DNA of 64,000 nucleotides, from contig JAGKQI010000046.1 in NCBI GenBank assembly GCA_018806915.1, positions 558,001 through 622,000 of the forward strand. The letters run 5' to 3'. The position numbers and the translations under genes were made by a program. Shown one piece after another: positions 18,613-29,141 of this stretch. The stretch comes from Phytophthora colocasiae. Taxonomy: Eukaryota; Oomycota; Peronosporomycetes; Peronosporales; Peronosporaceae. The notes under the pieces are model-generated. The model ran no database searches. It was not told where the DNA came from and saw nothing but the letters and a program-made list of their open reading frames with translations. Position 1 is the first letter of the stretch. Each line of letters starts with the position of its first letter.

Positions 18613-20424
18613 ATGGTGAAGCTGTTCTGTGCGATCGTCGGAGAGGGAAGTGCGTTCGAGGTGAACATTGACAATACTGAGTCGGTTTCCGCGTTGCAGA
18701 AGGTGATCAAGAAGAAGATGAAGAACGACTTAACGGGTGTCGATGCTGACAAGCTACAACTTTTCCTGGCGAAGACAGAGGAAAGCGGCTGGTTGTCATA
18801 TGACGAAGATCTGGCCAATAAGCTGCTGCTGAACCGTGTTGACACTTCAAAGTTGAAGGCGTTATGGCCCACGTGGAAGTTGAACAGAGCTAAAGATCCG
18901 CGGTTGTTTGGGGAAGATGTACCGCTTGGAGAGGATGTGGTTCACGTACTCGTGAAACTTCCTGAGGAGAAATCTGTGCTGAGTCAAACGCGACTGCACT
19001 CCGAGATCGAAGATCAGAAGCCGATGAAGAGACTGAAAACGAGTGAAGTGAAGAAGTGGGAATGGAAGGAAGAAGAACCGGTGTATTCTAGAGGTCGCAG
19101 ACTTTTCTTCGTCAATCGAGAGAAGGCGGTGAAGGACCTCGTCAAATTCCACAAAGTAAATTTCAATCGGGCGAAAGATCGAGATGGCCGAACATGGGTC
19201 ATTCCGCTTTTGGACAATGTGTTTGGACTCGGAAAGTCGAGATTTGGTCAAGAGTACATTCGGAGATGTCAGTCGCTCAAGCCTGACACGACAGCGGATG
19301 AATTTATGAACACTTTATGCAGCTGCCACACGATACCTATCACGTTGGCACAAGCGCATGTTCTGGACGAGAATGGTGACTTTGATTATTATCTAGCGTC
19401 ACAAAGTTTGGCCAAGCGCATTCGGGCTTTCTTCAAAGCAAACTACGACGTTTTACCACGCGCTTTCGACAATCTCGAAAATGACTATGTGACTCTTTTG
19501 AAAAAGTTAACGGAGGAAGTGGGGCCCCTTTTCATAGTGATCGATGAAATCGGCTTGACTTTTGACCACGACAAACTGGATAATGCTGCGAGGAGAGTAC
19601 AATTCTTCAAGTTTTGCAAAATGTTGCAACCTCTGTTTTATAATCGGAAACTGTTTTTCCTCATTGCCGGTAGAGCGTCGTTTCTGAATCATGTCGCGAG
19701 AAGATCACTAGATGCTAGTCCTTTCGACTTTATGCGACTTCACCTTCATCTTCTTCCGCCCGAAGCGATCAAGACAGTTATCGAAAATACGCGATGGGAA
19801 GCGACATCAAGCGAGAGTATTAAACATCATCTGAAACTTACTGACAATGAAGTGATGAATCTTTCAGCTCGTCTCGAAGAAACGACATTTGGTCATCCGC
19901 GATCGTTGGTGGAGGCGTTCAAGATGTGCGAGTCTTATGACGAACTCTTGAATTACACGCCTAAACCACTTACAGGTGTCGAGTGGAAATGTTTCTTTGA
20001 GAAATTGTGGCTGTATCGGTCGCCGCTTTACTATCTCATGGAATGCGCACTAGTCAGACAAGAAGCCGACTTGTCATTACCGGTATCCTGGATAGACGAC
20101 ACAGGCAAGGAGATTACGTACGAGGAAATGGTGAGTGCGTTCGGCATAAGATGGGAGGGAAGCATGGAGAGTGCGAAGTTGTTCATGCCGGCGTACATAC
20201 AAAAACCGATTCTGGCAGCCGTGTTCAACGTCAAAGAGCTGCTGCAGAAGGTTGTACCTGCCATTTCCCACCTTTCGATCGACTATCCTGACGTGTTCGA
20301 GATGCTTTGTTTGAATCGATTAACAGTGCGTACATTTTTCACCTGGATACGTAAGGCGTCCAGAAGCTCCACTCCATTGGTCGAACCTACTTCCGCGTGG
20401 GCAAATTTGCGTTTCCGTGAGTGA
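18613..20424 (+). CDS. Crinkler (CRN) effector with NTPase-like domain
   Basis: The 603-residue protein starts MVKLFCAIVGEG; an open frame extends upstream to 18418 but the header and the sister gene fix the start at 18613. LFLAK is at residues 50-54 and HVLVKLP at 111-117, the complete CRN header. The NTPase-like part shows VFGLGKSRFG (about 203-212), PLFIVIDEIG (Asp311, Glu312) and FFLIAGRAS. No N-terminal signal peptide stands out, which is common in CRNs. It is about 90 percent like the broken copy at 15914. The last 30 or so codons (from about 20315) lie over antisense sequence of a third CRN header, so the C-terminus is probably chimeric and derived from read-through. Target in the plant is unknown. 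Confidence 0.85.
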   Translation: MVKLFCAIVGEGSAFEVNIDNTESVSALQKVIKKKMKNDLTGVDADKLQLFLAKTEESGWLSYDEDLANKLLLNRVDTSKLKALWPTWKLNRAKDPRLFGEDVPLGEDVVHVLVKLPEEKSVLSQTRLHSEIEDQKPMKRLKTSEVKKWEWKEEEPVYSRGRRLFFVNREKAVKDLVKFHKVNFNRAKDRDGRTWVIPLLDNVFGLGKSRFGQEYIRRCQSLKPDTTADEFMNTLCSCHTIPITLAQAHVLDENGDFDYYLASQSLAKRIRAFFKANYDVLPRAFDNLENDYVTLLKKLTEEVGPLFIVIDEIGLTFDHDKLDNAARRVQFFKFCKMLQPLFYNRKLFFLIAGRASFLNHVARRSLDASPFDFMRLHLHLLPPEAIKTVIENTRWEATSSESIKHHLKLTDNEVMNLSARLEETTFGHPRSLVEAFKMCESYDELLNYTPKPLTGVEWKCFFEKLWLYRSPLYYLMECALVRQEADLSLPVSWIDDTGKEITYEEMVSAFGIRWEGSMESAKLFMPAYIQKPILAAVFNVKELLQKVVPAISHLSIDYPDVFEMLCLNRLTVRTFFTWIRKASRSSTPLVEPTSAWANLRFRE

Positions 20425-20870
20425 GCGGGTTGGCTGTCTGTAACTCGTCTTTGTATTTCGCCTAATTGTGCTGATATTTGCGCCAACGTAGAAGCTTCGC
20501 TCGCTAAACGTCCAGCCCCCTTCGGAACCTCTACCAGCACTTAAATCGACCCATCGGGAAATTTTCTTGGGAATATCGCACGTATTTTTTTCGTCGGATC
20601 CTCCAATTCCTCGCTCTTATAGTCCCTTTCATCTTCTCCGGTGGTTTCTTCCTTCCGCATTCGCAGCAGATCCTTCGACTGTAGCCACTCCTCGCCCCTT
20701 TTCGCCAGGAAAAGTTGCAGCAAGTCAGCATCAACGTCCTTCAAAGCATTCGGCTTCAAATTCACAATCATCTGCTTCAGGTCCCCCACAGACTCACTCC
20801 TACCGATTTTCACAGGGAACGCGCCCCCTTGCACGCCGACAAACACACAAAAAAGCTTTACTAGTACCAT
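20310..20870 (-). pseudogene. Crinkler (CRN) header, truncated, with stop at HVLV motif
   Basis: The minus strand from the Met at 20870 encodes a CRN header (MVLVKLFCVFVG, LFLAK at residues 53-57). The frame hits TAA at 20541-20543, exactly where the His of the HVLVEVP motif is expected; VLVEVPKGA follows in frame. Beyond it the CRN linker continues (LLDALRIQVKNVRTV) and similarity ends near 20315, where it abuts the CRN on the other strand. The C-terminal effector module is missing. Confidence 0.8.
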
Positions 20871-21224
20871 ATTCGAGGAGAACTTTCGGGAATGAGGAGA
20901 AGAAAACTTTCTGGTTTTCGAGCGGGTCACTATTTGTCAAAAGCCACAACCGATTATGACCAATGGAAGTCGAGAAGAATATCTGGTGTAGGTTTAATAC
21001 TGATATGATCAAAACATTTTTTTTCTGCAAGGATGTACTACGTAGTACGTAGTAAATATTTAGGCTCTCCATCTAGGATCAATCGCGTAGCTGTTCCATT
21101 CAAAAGCTGAGAGTGCCGATATAGCTCTGTGCTGATACTTCGTACTGCAGACACCTCTCCAATGCCATAGACGTTCATTTGGGTTCAGAAAAGGTTTTCA
21201 CGGATCGTATGGATTCAGCCTATG
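20871..21224. other. spacer between CRN header and ABCC fragment
   Basis: AT-rich, with short palindromic TAC/GTA runs near 21040 (ACTACGTAGTACGTAGT). I see no gene. Confidence 0.4.
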
Positions 21225-21575
21225 ATCTCCCTTGGTACCGAGCGCGTACTTGAGCTCAAGGACATGTGACCAATTGGAAAAAAACGACTCGTGTGACACA
21301 AACTTTCGTCAAGTGTACGATCCGAAATCTCAAGCCTTTGCTATCTCTCCAATTGCTGTGGCCTTCGCGAAGACTTTCAAGAAGGAGCTGATCATTGTAC
21401 TTGTCGATTTTGTCGTGTACGTGGTAGCTTTGGCCATGCAGTCGTACATCGCCCAAGCGTTGTTACAGTTTTTAAACAACTGAGAGAACATCTTAGGAAT
21501 CTCCAACGGCTACGTTGTGGCGAATCTCTCTCGATCTTTTGTCCGTGACCATCATCTTCATCGTCACACTCTCAA
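21225..21575 (+). pseudogene. ABCC pseudogene fragment (TMD1 fused to TMD2)
   Basis: Plus-strand sequence encodes an ABCC N-terminal segment with an internal stop (after LKDM), then FRQVYDP, AISPIAVAFAKTF, DFVVYVVALAMQSYIAQALL and a stop at 21483. Directly after, LDLLSV and IIFIVTL match TMD2 of the intact genes. The region between (rest of TMD1, NBD1) is deleted. Too divergent to be a recent copy of either neighbour. Confidence 0.8.
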
Positions 21576-21755
21576 GTTGAGACTCTCAAGTTGAGACTCA
21601 ACCGAAGGCCACCATCCAAATGGATATTCGTCCAATAATGCTGTCTTCTTATTGGCTGTTGGCACCTCGCGCAATCAAAACTCGTACATCATCAGATCCG
21701 CGTGATGTACTAACCCGAAAAACTCCATCCACCTGTGATCATTTCACCAATTGCC

Positions 21756-22662
21756 ATGGCCCAACAAGTTGCACGTGCCACTCAAACCTGGCAGCCCCAG
21801 AGATACCTCAAATTCCAGCGACAGCGTTTACGTCCAGCATTGGAATTGCTTGCTCGAGTGTCGGAACTACCAACTGACGACACAGTTGAAATCGTCGATC
21901 TCGGCGCTGGAACGGGCAACATGGCCCCCTCCTTCTTGTACGACAAGTCTCAATCGTTTCTCTTTAGTACTAACTACTAAGTTTGAATTGACCACAGGAA
22001 GAGATGGCCCAACGCTCACGTGACATTCGTGGATTCGTCTGCATCGATGCTAAAAGTGGCACAACAGGAGCATCAGGAGAACGAGACGCTCGATACTCAA
22101 CACTTCAGTTACGTCCAGGCGGACTTTGAGACGTACGAACCGGAGAGGCCTGTGGATCTCATCTTCTCCAATGCGGCACTGCAGTGGGTGAACGCTGAAA
22201 AGCACAAGGAAATTCTGCCCCGCCTGTATTCGTTCCTGAAGCCTGGCGGTGTGCTGGCGTTTCAAATCCCGGATACACGTCTACAGCCGAGCCATCAGCG
22301 AATGGTCGACGCTGCGATGTATTTAGGACTGAGCGATCGTGGCAGGAGTACGATGGGTCACTTGCGAGAAAGACCCGAGCTTCTACTACGAACTGTTTAA
22401 GAACGTCGACTCGGGTGTGGAGCTAGACATGTGGGCTGCGGTATATGCTCAGGTGCTCGAAGGAGACAACCCAGTAGCTGACTTTACTGGTTCGACTGCT
22501 CTTCGTCCGTATATGGAGGCTCTAGGGGAGCCATCGGAGGATGCCACCAAGTTCGAGGAAACGTACCGAGATATGATTGCCACCGCGTATCCGAAACAGA
22601 GCGATGGTAACACCATTTTCAACCTCAAGCGGTTTTTTGTTATGGCTACGAAACCGGAGTAA
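21756..22662 (+). pseudogene. tam: SAM-dependent methyltransferase, trans-aconitate 2-methyltransferase type, one frame break
   Basis: Exon 1 (21756-21937) starts MAQQVARATQTWQPQRYLKF and holds SAM motif I IVDLGAGTGN at residues 46-55. A 60-bp intron (21938-21997, GT...AG, with an ACTAAC branch-like site) is followed by exon 2: KRWPNAHVTFVDSSASML, DLIFSNAALQWV, LKPGGVLAFQIPD. Between about 22325 and 22372 coding moves one frame on; the last part (DPSFYYELFKNV to MATKPE) ends at 22662. Family members methylate trans-aconitate or related acids in the cytosol; the specificity here is inferred. The break sits near an AAA run, so a missing base in the assembly is possible and the gene may be functional. 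Confidence 0.75.
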
Positions 22663-23023
22663 CGAACGGTAGACTCGACAACACATCAAAGTTTTTTTGT
22701 GGTAAGCATTGATGTGTGGAGCTGAGCAATATTTAGTCCATAGTCTATTTACTAGCGGTGAATTACCACTGGCAAATTGCCAAGGCTTGGACCTGACAGT
22801 GATTGCTGGAAATTTATGGAGATGGCAACGAAACATCACATTTTTCTTAAACAGCCATTGAAAAAATCATCTACGGCGGCTTCATACTTGTCATCCTCGC
22901 ATCAAATAAGCGTATGTACTTGTGTAAATTGGTCAGCTTATATGGATTTGCAAGGAGGCCAAAACTAGAGTACCAAAGCTTTTCACAATAGTACTGTACG
23001 GAGTGCATGTAGTATTTTTTCCG

Positions 23024-23074
23024 CCAAACGTGACTAAACAGCATTTCTTCTGAGTGTTGTTTAGTCACGTTTGG
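23024..23074. repeat. perfect-stem hairpin, 20-bp arms
   Basis: Arm CCAAACGTGACTAAACAGCA at 23024-23043 pairs with 23055-23074 with one mismatch and an 11-base loop. It lies in the non-coding stretch 22663-23390 between the methyltransferase and MATE genes, which otherwise shows nothing I recognise. Confidence 0.7.
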
Positions 23075-23390
23075 GGTATGAAGTGAGCTGAAAAGTGTAG
23101 TCTGCAACCTGCTTAGTAGGTAAAATAGTTCTACACAAACTTACAAAACTCTTGAAGTAATTCTTAAAACATCAGAAGTGTAATTGTGCGTTGACTTTTG
23201 CATCATCATGACGAAGATACATAACGTTTACCATGGAGATCACCACGTCAGGCTCGGTTGATCTCATCATTATTGGTGAGTGGACAACGCGCATGCAACA
23301 AACTTCAACCGCACGATGACGCGTGAGTGGCGTGCGCACAACTGCCGACTCTATCTCGGACAGCACAATTAGTTTTGCTACCTGGTACAA

Positions 23391-25011
23391 ATGAGCCTAC
23401 AGGCTGAGACCCATGACAAAAGCTACGACGGCGAGTCCTTCGTGAGCATTGTCTCGCCATCAGGTCAAGAATTCGACCGTACCAATGAACCAACCCCAGA
23501 AACGAAAGAGGAAGCCAAAACACTGATCAGACTCGTCGGTCCCGTCGTAAGTAGGCTCTCCCTATTGATTCCAAGAACACATGATCTCACCATGCGCGTA
23601 ATTTGTCTTTGCTGTAGATGATTACCACCTTTCTAGAGTTTTTACCTGGGTTCATGTCAATTATTCTCGCTGGAAACATGGATTCGCCACACTCACAGCA
23701 TTATGTTGATGCTGCAACATTTTCCATCACGGTATTGGGGATATCTGTACATCGATCCATTTAAAGGTAGGACTAACACTTGTTGCCTTTTACATTTTGT
23801 AGCTACTAAACATGACCTCGCTCTCAGTTGGACTTGGTCTCGCTTCAGCTTTGGATACGCTCTGTTCTCAAGCTCACGGAGCCAAACGACTGGAGAAAAT
23901 CGGCGTCTACTTCCAAACTGGAGTCATTGTCCTCACCGTCACACTGATACCAATGCTCCTCATTAACACATTCACTGAATCGATCTTGAAAGGACTGGGT
24001 CAAAATGAAGAAGTGGCTCACTTGTCTGGTCAATTCTCTCGCTGGATGTTGCCTGGAGTTCCATGTCTATTTCTCTACGAACTCACACGCAAAGTGCTTC
24101 AAGCCCAGAACATCATGACCCCACTCGTCACTATCGCAGCAATTGGCAATGTAGTCAACGTCGCAGTTGGCTACGGTCTCGCGTACCACACGTCCGTCGG
24201 CTTCAACGGTATCGCAATTGGCAGGAGTTTAGGCAACTTCGTTCTTCCGCTGCTTCTGGTACCGTATTTCGTATGGCGTCCGCATCATTTGAGGCAGTGG
24301 TGGTGCCACCCATGGGACTACAAAGCTGCCATGGGCTACGTACGTCTCTTTTTACGCCTTGGAGTCCCTGGAATGGTGATGCTTGGCATGGAAATGTGGG
24401 CTTTCGAAGCGCTTACTATCCTCGCTGGCTGGCTGCCGGATAGTGTCGTTGTTGTTGCAGCGCATTCAGTACTGGTTAATGTGGATATGCTCATCTACAC
24501 CACGTTTAATGGGATGTCGGTGGCCACCAACATCCAAGTGGGGAATTGCCTCGGAGCCAATAGGCCCAAGACGGCGAAAATGGCAAGAAGCGTGGCTTTG
24601 GTCATCACCTTAGTCGTAACGCTATTTTTCGCGGCACTTACGCTTGGATTGAGTGAATATATCCCGCTTCTGTTCCTGGATAAAGGTAGAAGCGCTGATC
24701 TTGCAGCCAGAGTGATTAGGATGATGTCGCCTCAGAAGATCGTGGACGGTTTAAATGCTGTGACGCAAGGAATATTCCGTGGTGCTGGCAAGCAAAAGAT
24801 CGCTGCTATTGCTAATGCCTTGGCGTATTACTCCTTCGGAATCCCGTTTGGGGCGCTCTTAGCCTTTCAGATTGGAATCGGGCTCGAAGGACTGTGGATT
24901 GGAATGACCGCCGGAAATGTTTTAGCTCTTAGTGTGATGACTGTGATCATGCACTTCTACTGGAATTGGGATACTTTAGCAGATGATGCCCGCGTCCGAA
25001 CAGACTTGTAG
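23391..25011 (+). CDS. MATE family multidrug/toxin extrusion transporter
   Basis: Three exons: 23391-23546, 23618-23731 and 23803-25011, with phase-0 introns of 71 bp each (GTAAGT...TAG and GTATTG...TAG). The product is 492 residues, the normal MATE length. A hydrophilic N-terminus is followed by about 12 membrane segments. MATE landmarks are FLEFLPGFMSIILAGNMD in segment 1, LDTLCSQAHGAKR after segment 2, VGNCLGANRPKTAK between halves, and IFRGAGKQKIAA near the end. MATE proteins export organic compounds in exchange for H+ or Na+. The joined frames reproduce family continuity at both junctions. It ends 98 bp from the convergent ABCC gene. Confidence 0.92.
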
Positions 25012-25109
25012 ACAAACGTAAAGGAGCAGTACCGGAACCTCAACATAATCCAAGGTCAAACACTTTAGATCGGTAATTTCCACGTACAAATTCGACATGG
25101 TCTCTAAAT

Positions 25110-28100
25110 TCAAGCTGTGCCTGAGCGTTTGGCCAATGCAGCGAATACGGACTGCGGTTGCGCCAACAACGCTGATGGAGAATCGAATTCAGCCACTCGA
25201 CCGGCGTCCATCACGGCGATCTTGTCGCAGTGCATGATCGTGTTGATACGGTGCGCGATGATCAGCACCGTCTTGTCCTCGAACGTTTCCTGGATGGTGG
25301 TCTGGATGAGAGCGTCCGTGGCCGTGTCGACATTGGCAGTGGCCTCGTCCAGCACCACCACTTTACTGTCCTTGAGCAATGCGCGACCAATGCAGATAAG
25401 TTGACGTTGACCCACTGACAGGTTATCTCCACCTTCAGCCACCTCAAAGTCCAGACCTGCTCCCCAACGACGAAGACTGTCGGCGATGTGCACCTGCTTG
25501 AGGACGTGCCAGATGCGCTCGTCCGAGTACTCGTGGAACGGGTCGAGGTTTTCACGGAGGGGTCCACTGAAGAGCACGGGGTCTTGTGGGATGATGGCGA
25601 GGCTGCGTCGTAGTTCACGCAGGTTGATAGTGGCAATGTCGACGTCGTCGATGAGCACACGTCCGCTGTCGAAGTCGCAGATACGGAAGAGGGCGATCAT
25701 GAGGGAGGATTTTCCTGCTCCAGTACGTCCACAGATACCGACCTTCTCTCCAGCTGCGATGTCCATGTCCACTCCACGTAGTACAAGTGGAAGTTCCGGT
25801 CGGTATCTCAAGCAGAGCCGGTCGAACCGGATGGTTCCTCTGACAGGCCAAGATTGGATTTCTTTATCGCTTGAGGTGAGCAATTCCTTGACGGTTTTGC
25901 CAGTATTGTCTTCGCTTTCAATCTGGTGGAAGAACAACAGTCTCTCCACACTTGTCATAGCGTTGTCGGTTCGATCCACTGAGCGCATAACCCATTGTAC
26001 CATCGACGTCAGCATGAGCGAATACGTTAGCGAAAGACCCGCCGTCAACGAACCAACAGATCCCGCAGTGGCCACGAGATAAAGAGAAACAATAAATATG
26101 ATGGCAACCGATAGGAAATCCAGTCGAGTAGCTAGCCATCGACTCGCAGCCCAGTATGTCAGGTACAAATTCGCATTGGTGTCTACCACCTGTCGGTTTT
26201 GCTCGGTGAAGTTGCTCTCCATACGAAAGGCTCGGATCGTGTCAAGGCCGGATAAAGTTTCTCCAAAAAGATTGTACACTGGCGTCCGTGTGATACCTTC
26301 GAGCCGCTTAATCTCGCGCGAGGATTTCTTAAAGTATTGTCCGATGTAGAGAAAAATGAGGAAAATCGGGATGTAAGCCACCCCGATCCAGAAAGAGGCA
26401 AACGCCGAGACAATAAGAGCTCCAAAAGCCAAGGACGCATTCTGAAGCAGCAATTGGTACTCTTGCGGAAGGATTGAGTCCATTTGGTCCAAGTCGTTCG
26501 AGAAGCGATTCAAAATTTGCCCCATGGGAGTCACGTCGAAGTATCGTGTTACTGGGGCTCGTAGTACTCGTCGGAACAGCTCGTCATGCATATTTTGTGA
26601 CGATCGAACGCAAGATTCAATGATCATCATTGCACGGCCAAATGACAGCACAGCACAAAGTACAAGGAATCCGAGATACCACATACCGAAGGTTGTGTTG
26701 GAGTATGTGGGGTCTACGCCCCGGCGAGGCATGTTGCGAGCCCAATGACCAGGCCACCAGTCGACAATTGTGCGCGCTGCTTGGCCAGCACAGTACGCAG
26801 CAACAATTACGAAGATGACCACAAGACCATTGAATCCAGTTTCATCGAAGTAGTTTTTGTACACACGCCCACCAACCTTGCCCTTCACTCGATCTTCAGC
26901 TCGAATCAGCTTACCTGAATCTTCTTCTTCTTTTACATCAGTGTCAAGGGCAGCTTCTGCTTTGACGACGTTTTCAGTGTCTTCAACTGGATTGTGATTT
27001 CCAGAATCTGAAACTGGTTGAGCAAAATTGCTTTCACTTTTACCACATTTGTCATTTTCACTGATCGTTGACAAGTGCGGAAATTTAGATGACACTTCTT
27101 GGTAGGAGCCGTGAGCTGAAATGGCACCGTCCTCCATGACCACAATCTCATCAGCTTGTTGTAACAGATCGTAATGGCTATTAAGAACAATCAGCCGAGT
27201 CTGCCTCCGTGCCAACCCAACAAGGCATTCGTCGAAAATCGCGTGTGCTACATGCGGATCCACAGCACTTAACGGATCATCCAAAATCAAAATTTCCGTC
27301 TCAGTCCGGTACATGGCACGCGCAATTGCTACACGAGCCTTTTGGCCGCCACTCAAGTTAATTCCACGCTCGCCAATCTCCGTCAGGTCGCCATTCGGTA
27401 GCATTTTCAAATCCATTGCCAACTGGGAAGCACTCAAGACATGAGCGTATCGCTCTGCATCGTATTGTTGCTCGAAGAGAATGTTATCCCGGAGAGTTGC
27501 GTTTCGGATCCACGTATCTTGACTAACGTAGGCTACACGTCCACTAATCTCGAGAACACCAGAGGATCGTGGCATTCCACCAAGGATGGCGTTGATAAGG
27601 CTAGATTTGCCCGATCCAACTTTACCCACGATCATCACTAGTGCACCTCGTTCAATCTCAAGGTTCGCGCCATGTAGCTGGAAGCCTCGGCTGTCCACAT
27701 TTTCATTTGTGGCTAACGGTACTTTCTGTAAACTTCCATCGTCAAGTGTTTCTTGCTCTTCTGTCACTATGACAATATCACCTCCAGTTGGGTTTGCAGG
27801 CCATTCAAACACTCCATCTCGAATGGAAATACGACCCCTGCCAATTGCTGTGTCTTCAATATCGCTATGGTTAGTGAGGAGAGGTGATTTATTGGATGGA
27901 GTAGTCTCCCGCGCATGCTGTAGTATTTCCATCGTAGAAACCTCACTGCTAGAGAGGAACGAATCGATACGAGCGTACGCGATCTTGGCCTTGGACAAGC
28001 CACCGATAGCTAGCGGTAGCTGGTTGAGTGCAGCACGACTGATATTCACCACAGCAACTAAAGTGAAGGCTTCCACTACAGTTATCGTGTGGTTAATCAG

Positions 28101-29141
28101 CACATACACACCCAGCGTGGCCCCTGAAAGGAACGTTGGTGTGATGAACAGCATCACCGTGTTGATCACTTGGTACGAGTGGAATTTCCTTAGTAATTTC
28201 ACTTCTTTCACTCTGAGTTTCTCCACACGTTGAGCTAGTGAGTCTTCCCAAGCGTAGAATTTCATCACACGAATACCTTGGAGAGTTTCCGACGTCACTT
28301 TCACGCGTTCATCAATAAGTTGTAGTAATTTTCTCTGCAAGTCAGCGATACGATCTCCTTGCTGAATCGAAATAATCGTAACAGCAGTAAGCACAACCAC
28401 ACCAGCAAGTGCTGCGTAAAAGTCGAATAGGAAGCCGATCAACACACACGACACAATAAAAGCCAACGGCCCCATAACCAGCCACGGTCCTTGCACCATT
28501 GCAGTGAAAACGCGCTCCGTATCGACACTCATTAGCGTTAAAATCTCTCCCGTCGTGTACTGTTGTCTCGCAGCACTCGATAACTTTAATGCTTTCTCAT
28601 ACACCAGCGACATTGTTAAAGAGCGCATGTTCGTTCCAATACGAGATGCCACGAAGAATAGATAATTAAGAGCACATACAGCCACCAACGAGCTTCCAGT
28701 CATCATTGCTACGAGCCAGTAGCCGCTTTCAATGCCAAACGCATTGTCTTCACCGTTCAAGAACTCCAGTAATGCCTTGGTTACATACGTCTGCAGCCCT
28801 AAAGCCAGCACATACACTACACACCCCATGAACACAACCATGATCTGCCCTTGGAACGTCTTCATGTACGCTACAAACACAGGTGAAAGCCCAAAAGCAT
28901 ATCGTCGAGTTGGCTCATATTGTCGATGGAACCGAAGTTCTAGAGACTCGCAGGCATCCGAAGGACACACTGGCCACATGTCGTCGATCTCCAAAATTCG
29001 TCGAGAACCAAGCGAGATCATCGGTTGCATCCATTGCGCCAATGCAATTGACGGTAACGAAGCTTTGGCTAACGGGTTCGGCACTTGGCTGAAGGAGGGT
29101 TGTGCCGGAGTCACTGCCACATATTGATCATCTTTGCCCAT
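25110..29141 (-). CDS. ABC transporter, subfamily C (MRP-type) full transporter
   Basis: The 1343-residue product, counted from MGKDDQYVA, has TMD1-NBD1-TMD2-NBD2. An in-frame Met upstream at 29219 is possible, but the paralogue starts at the shorter position. NBD1 has Walker A GKVGSGKSS, canonical signature LSGGQ and Walker B ILILDDP; NBD2 has GRTGAGKSS, LSVGQ and VVVLDEA. Unlike the paralogue at 234-4253, both signatures are normal and there is no VLKQ duplication. NBD2 and its DNA are nearly identical to the paralogue while TMD1 and NBD1 differ widely. An acidic linker follows NBD1. No intron is needed. Likely an ATP-driven exporter of conjugates or toxins; substrate unknown. Confidence 0.94.
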   Translation of the reverse strand: MGKDDQYVAVTPAQPSFSQVPNPLAKASLPSIALAQWMQPMISLGSRRILEIDDMWPVCPSDACESLELRFHRQYEPTRRYAFGLSPVFVAYMKTFQGQIMVVFMGCVVYVLALGLQTYVTKALLEFLNGEDNAFGIESGYWLVAMMTGSSLVAVCALNYLFFVASRIGTNMRSLTMSLVYEKALKLSSAARQQYTTGEILTLMSVDTERVFTAMVQGPWLVMGPLAFIVSCVLIGFLFDFYAALAGVVVLTAVTIISIQQGDRIADLQRKLLQLIDERVKVTSETLQGIRVMKFYAWEDSLAQRVEKLRVKEVKLLRKFHSYQVINTVMLFITPTFLSGATLGVYVLINHTITVVEAFTLVAVVNISRAALNQLPLAIGGLSKAKIAYARIDSFLSSSEVSTMEILQHARETTPSNKSPLLTNHSDIEDTAIGRGRISIRDGVFEWPANPTGGDIVIVTEEQETLDDGSLQKVPLATNENVDSRGFQLHGANLEIERGALVMIVGKVGSGKSSLINAILGGMPRSSGVLEISGRVAYVSQDTWIRNATLRDNILFEQQYDAERYAHVLSASQLAMDLKMLPNGDLTEIGERGINLSGGQKARVAIARAMYRTETEILILDDPLSAVDPHVAHAIFDECLVGLARRQTRLIVLNSHYDLLQQADEIVVMEDGAISAHGSYQEVSSKFPHLSTISENDKCGKSESNFAQPVSDSGNHNPVEDTENVVKAEAALDTDVKEEEDSGKLIRAEDRVKGKVGGRVYKNYFDETGFNGLVVIFVIVAAYCAGQAARTIVDWWPGHWARNMPRRGVDPTYSNTTFGMWYLGFLVLCAVLSFGRAMMIIESCVRSSQNMHDELFRRVLRAPVTRYFDVTPMGQILNRFSNDLDQMDSILPQEYQLLLQNASLAFGALIVSAFASFWIGVAYIPIFLIFLYIGQYFKKSSREIKRLEGITRTPVYNLFGETLSGLDTIRAFRMESNFTEQNRQVVDTNANLYLTYWAASRWLATRLDFLSVAIIFIVSLYLVATAGSVGSLTAGLSLTYSLMLTSMVQWVMRSVDRTDNAMTSVERLLFFHQIESEDNTGKTVKELLTSSDKEIQSWPVRGTIRFDRLCLRYRPELPLVLRGVDMDIAAGEKVGICGRTGAGKSSLMIALFRICDFDSGRVLIDDVDIATINLRELRRSLAIIPQDPVLFSGPLRENLDPFHEYSDERIWHVLKQVHIADSLRRWGAGLDFEVAEGGDNLSVGQRQLICIGRALLKDSKVVVLDEATANVDTATDALIQTTIQETFEDKTVLIIAHRINTIMHCDKIAVMDAGRVAEFDSPSALLAQPQSVFAALAKRSGTA

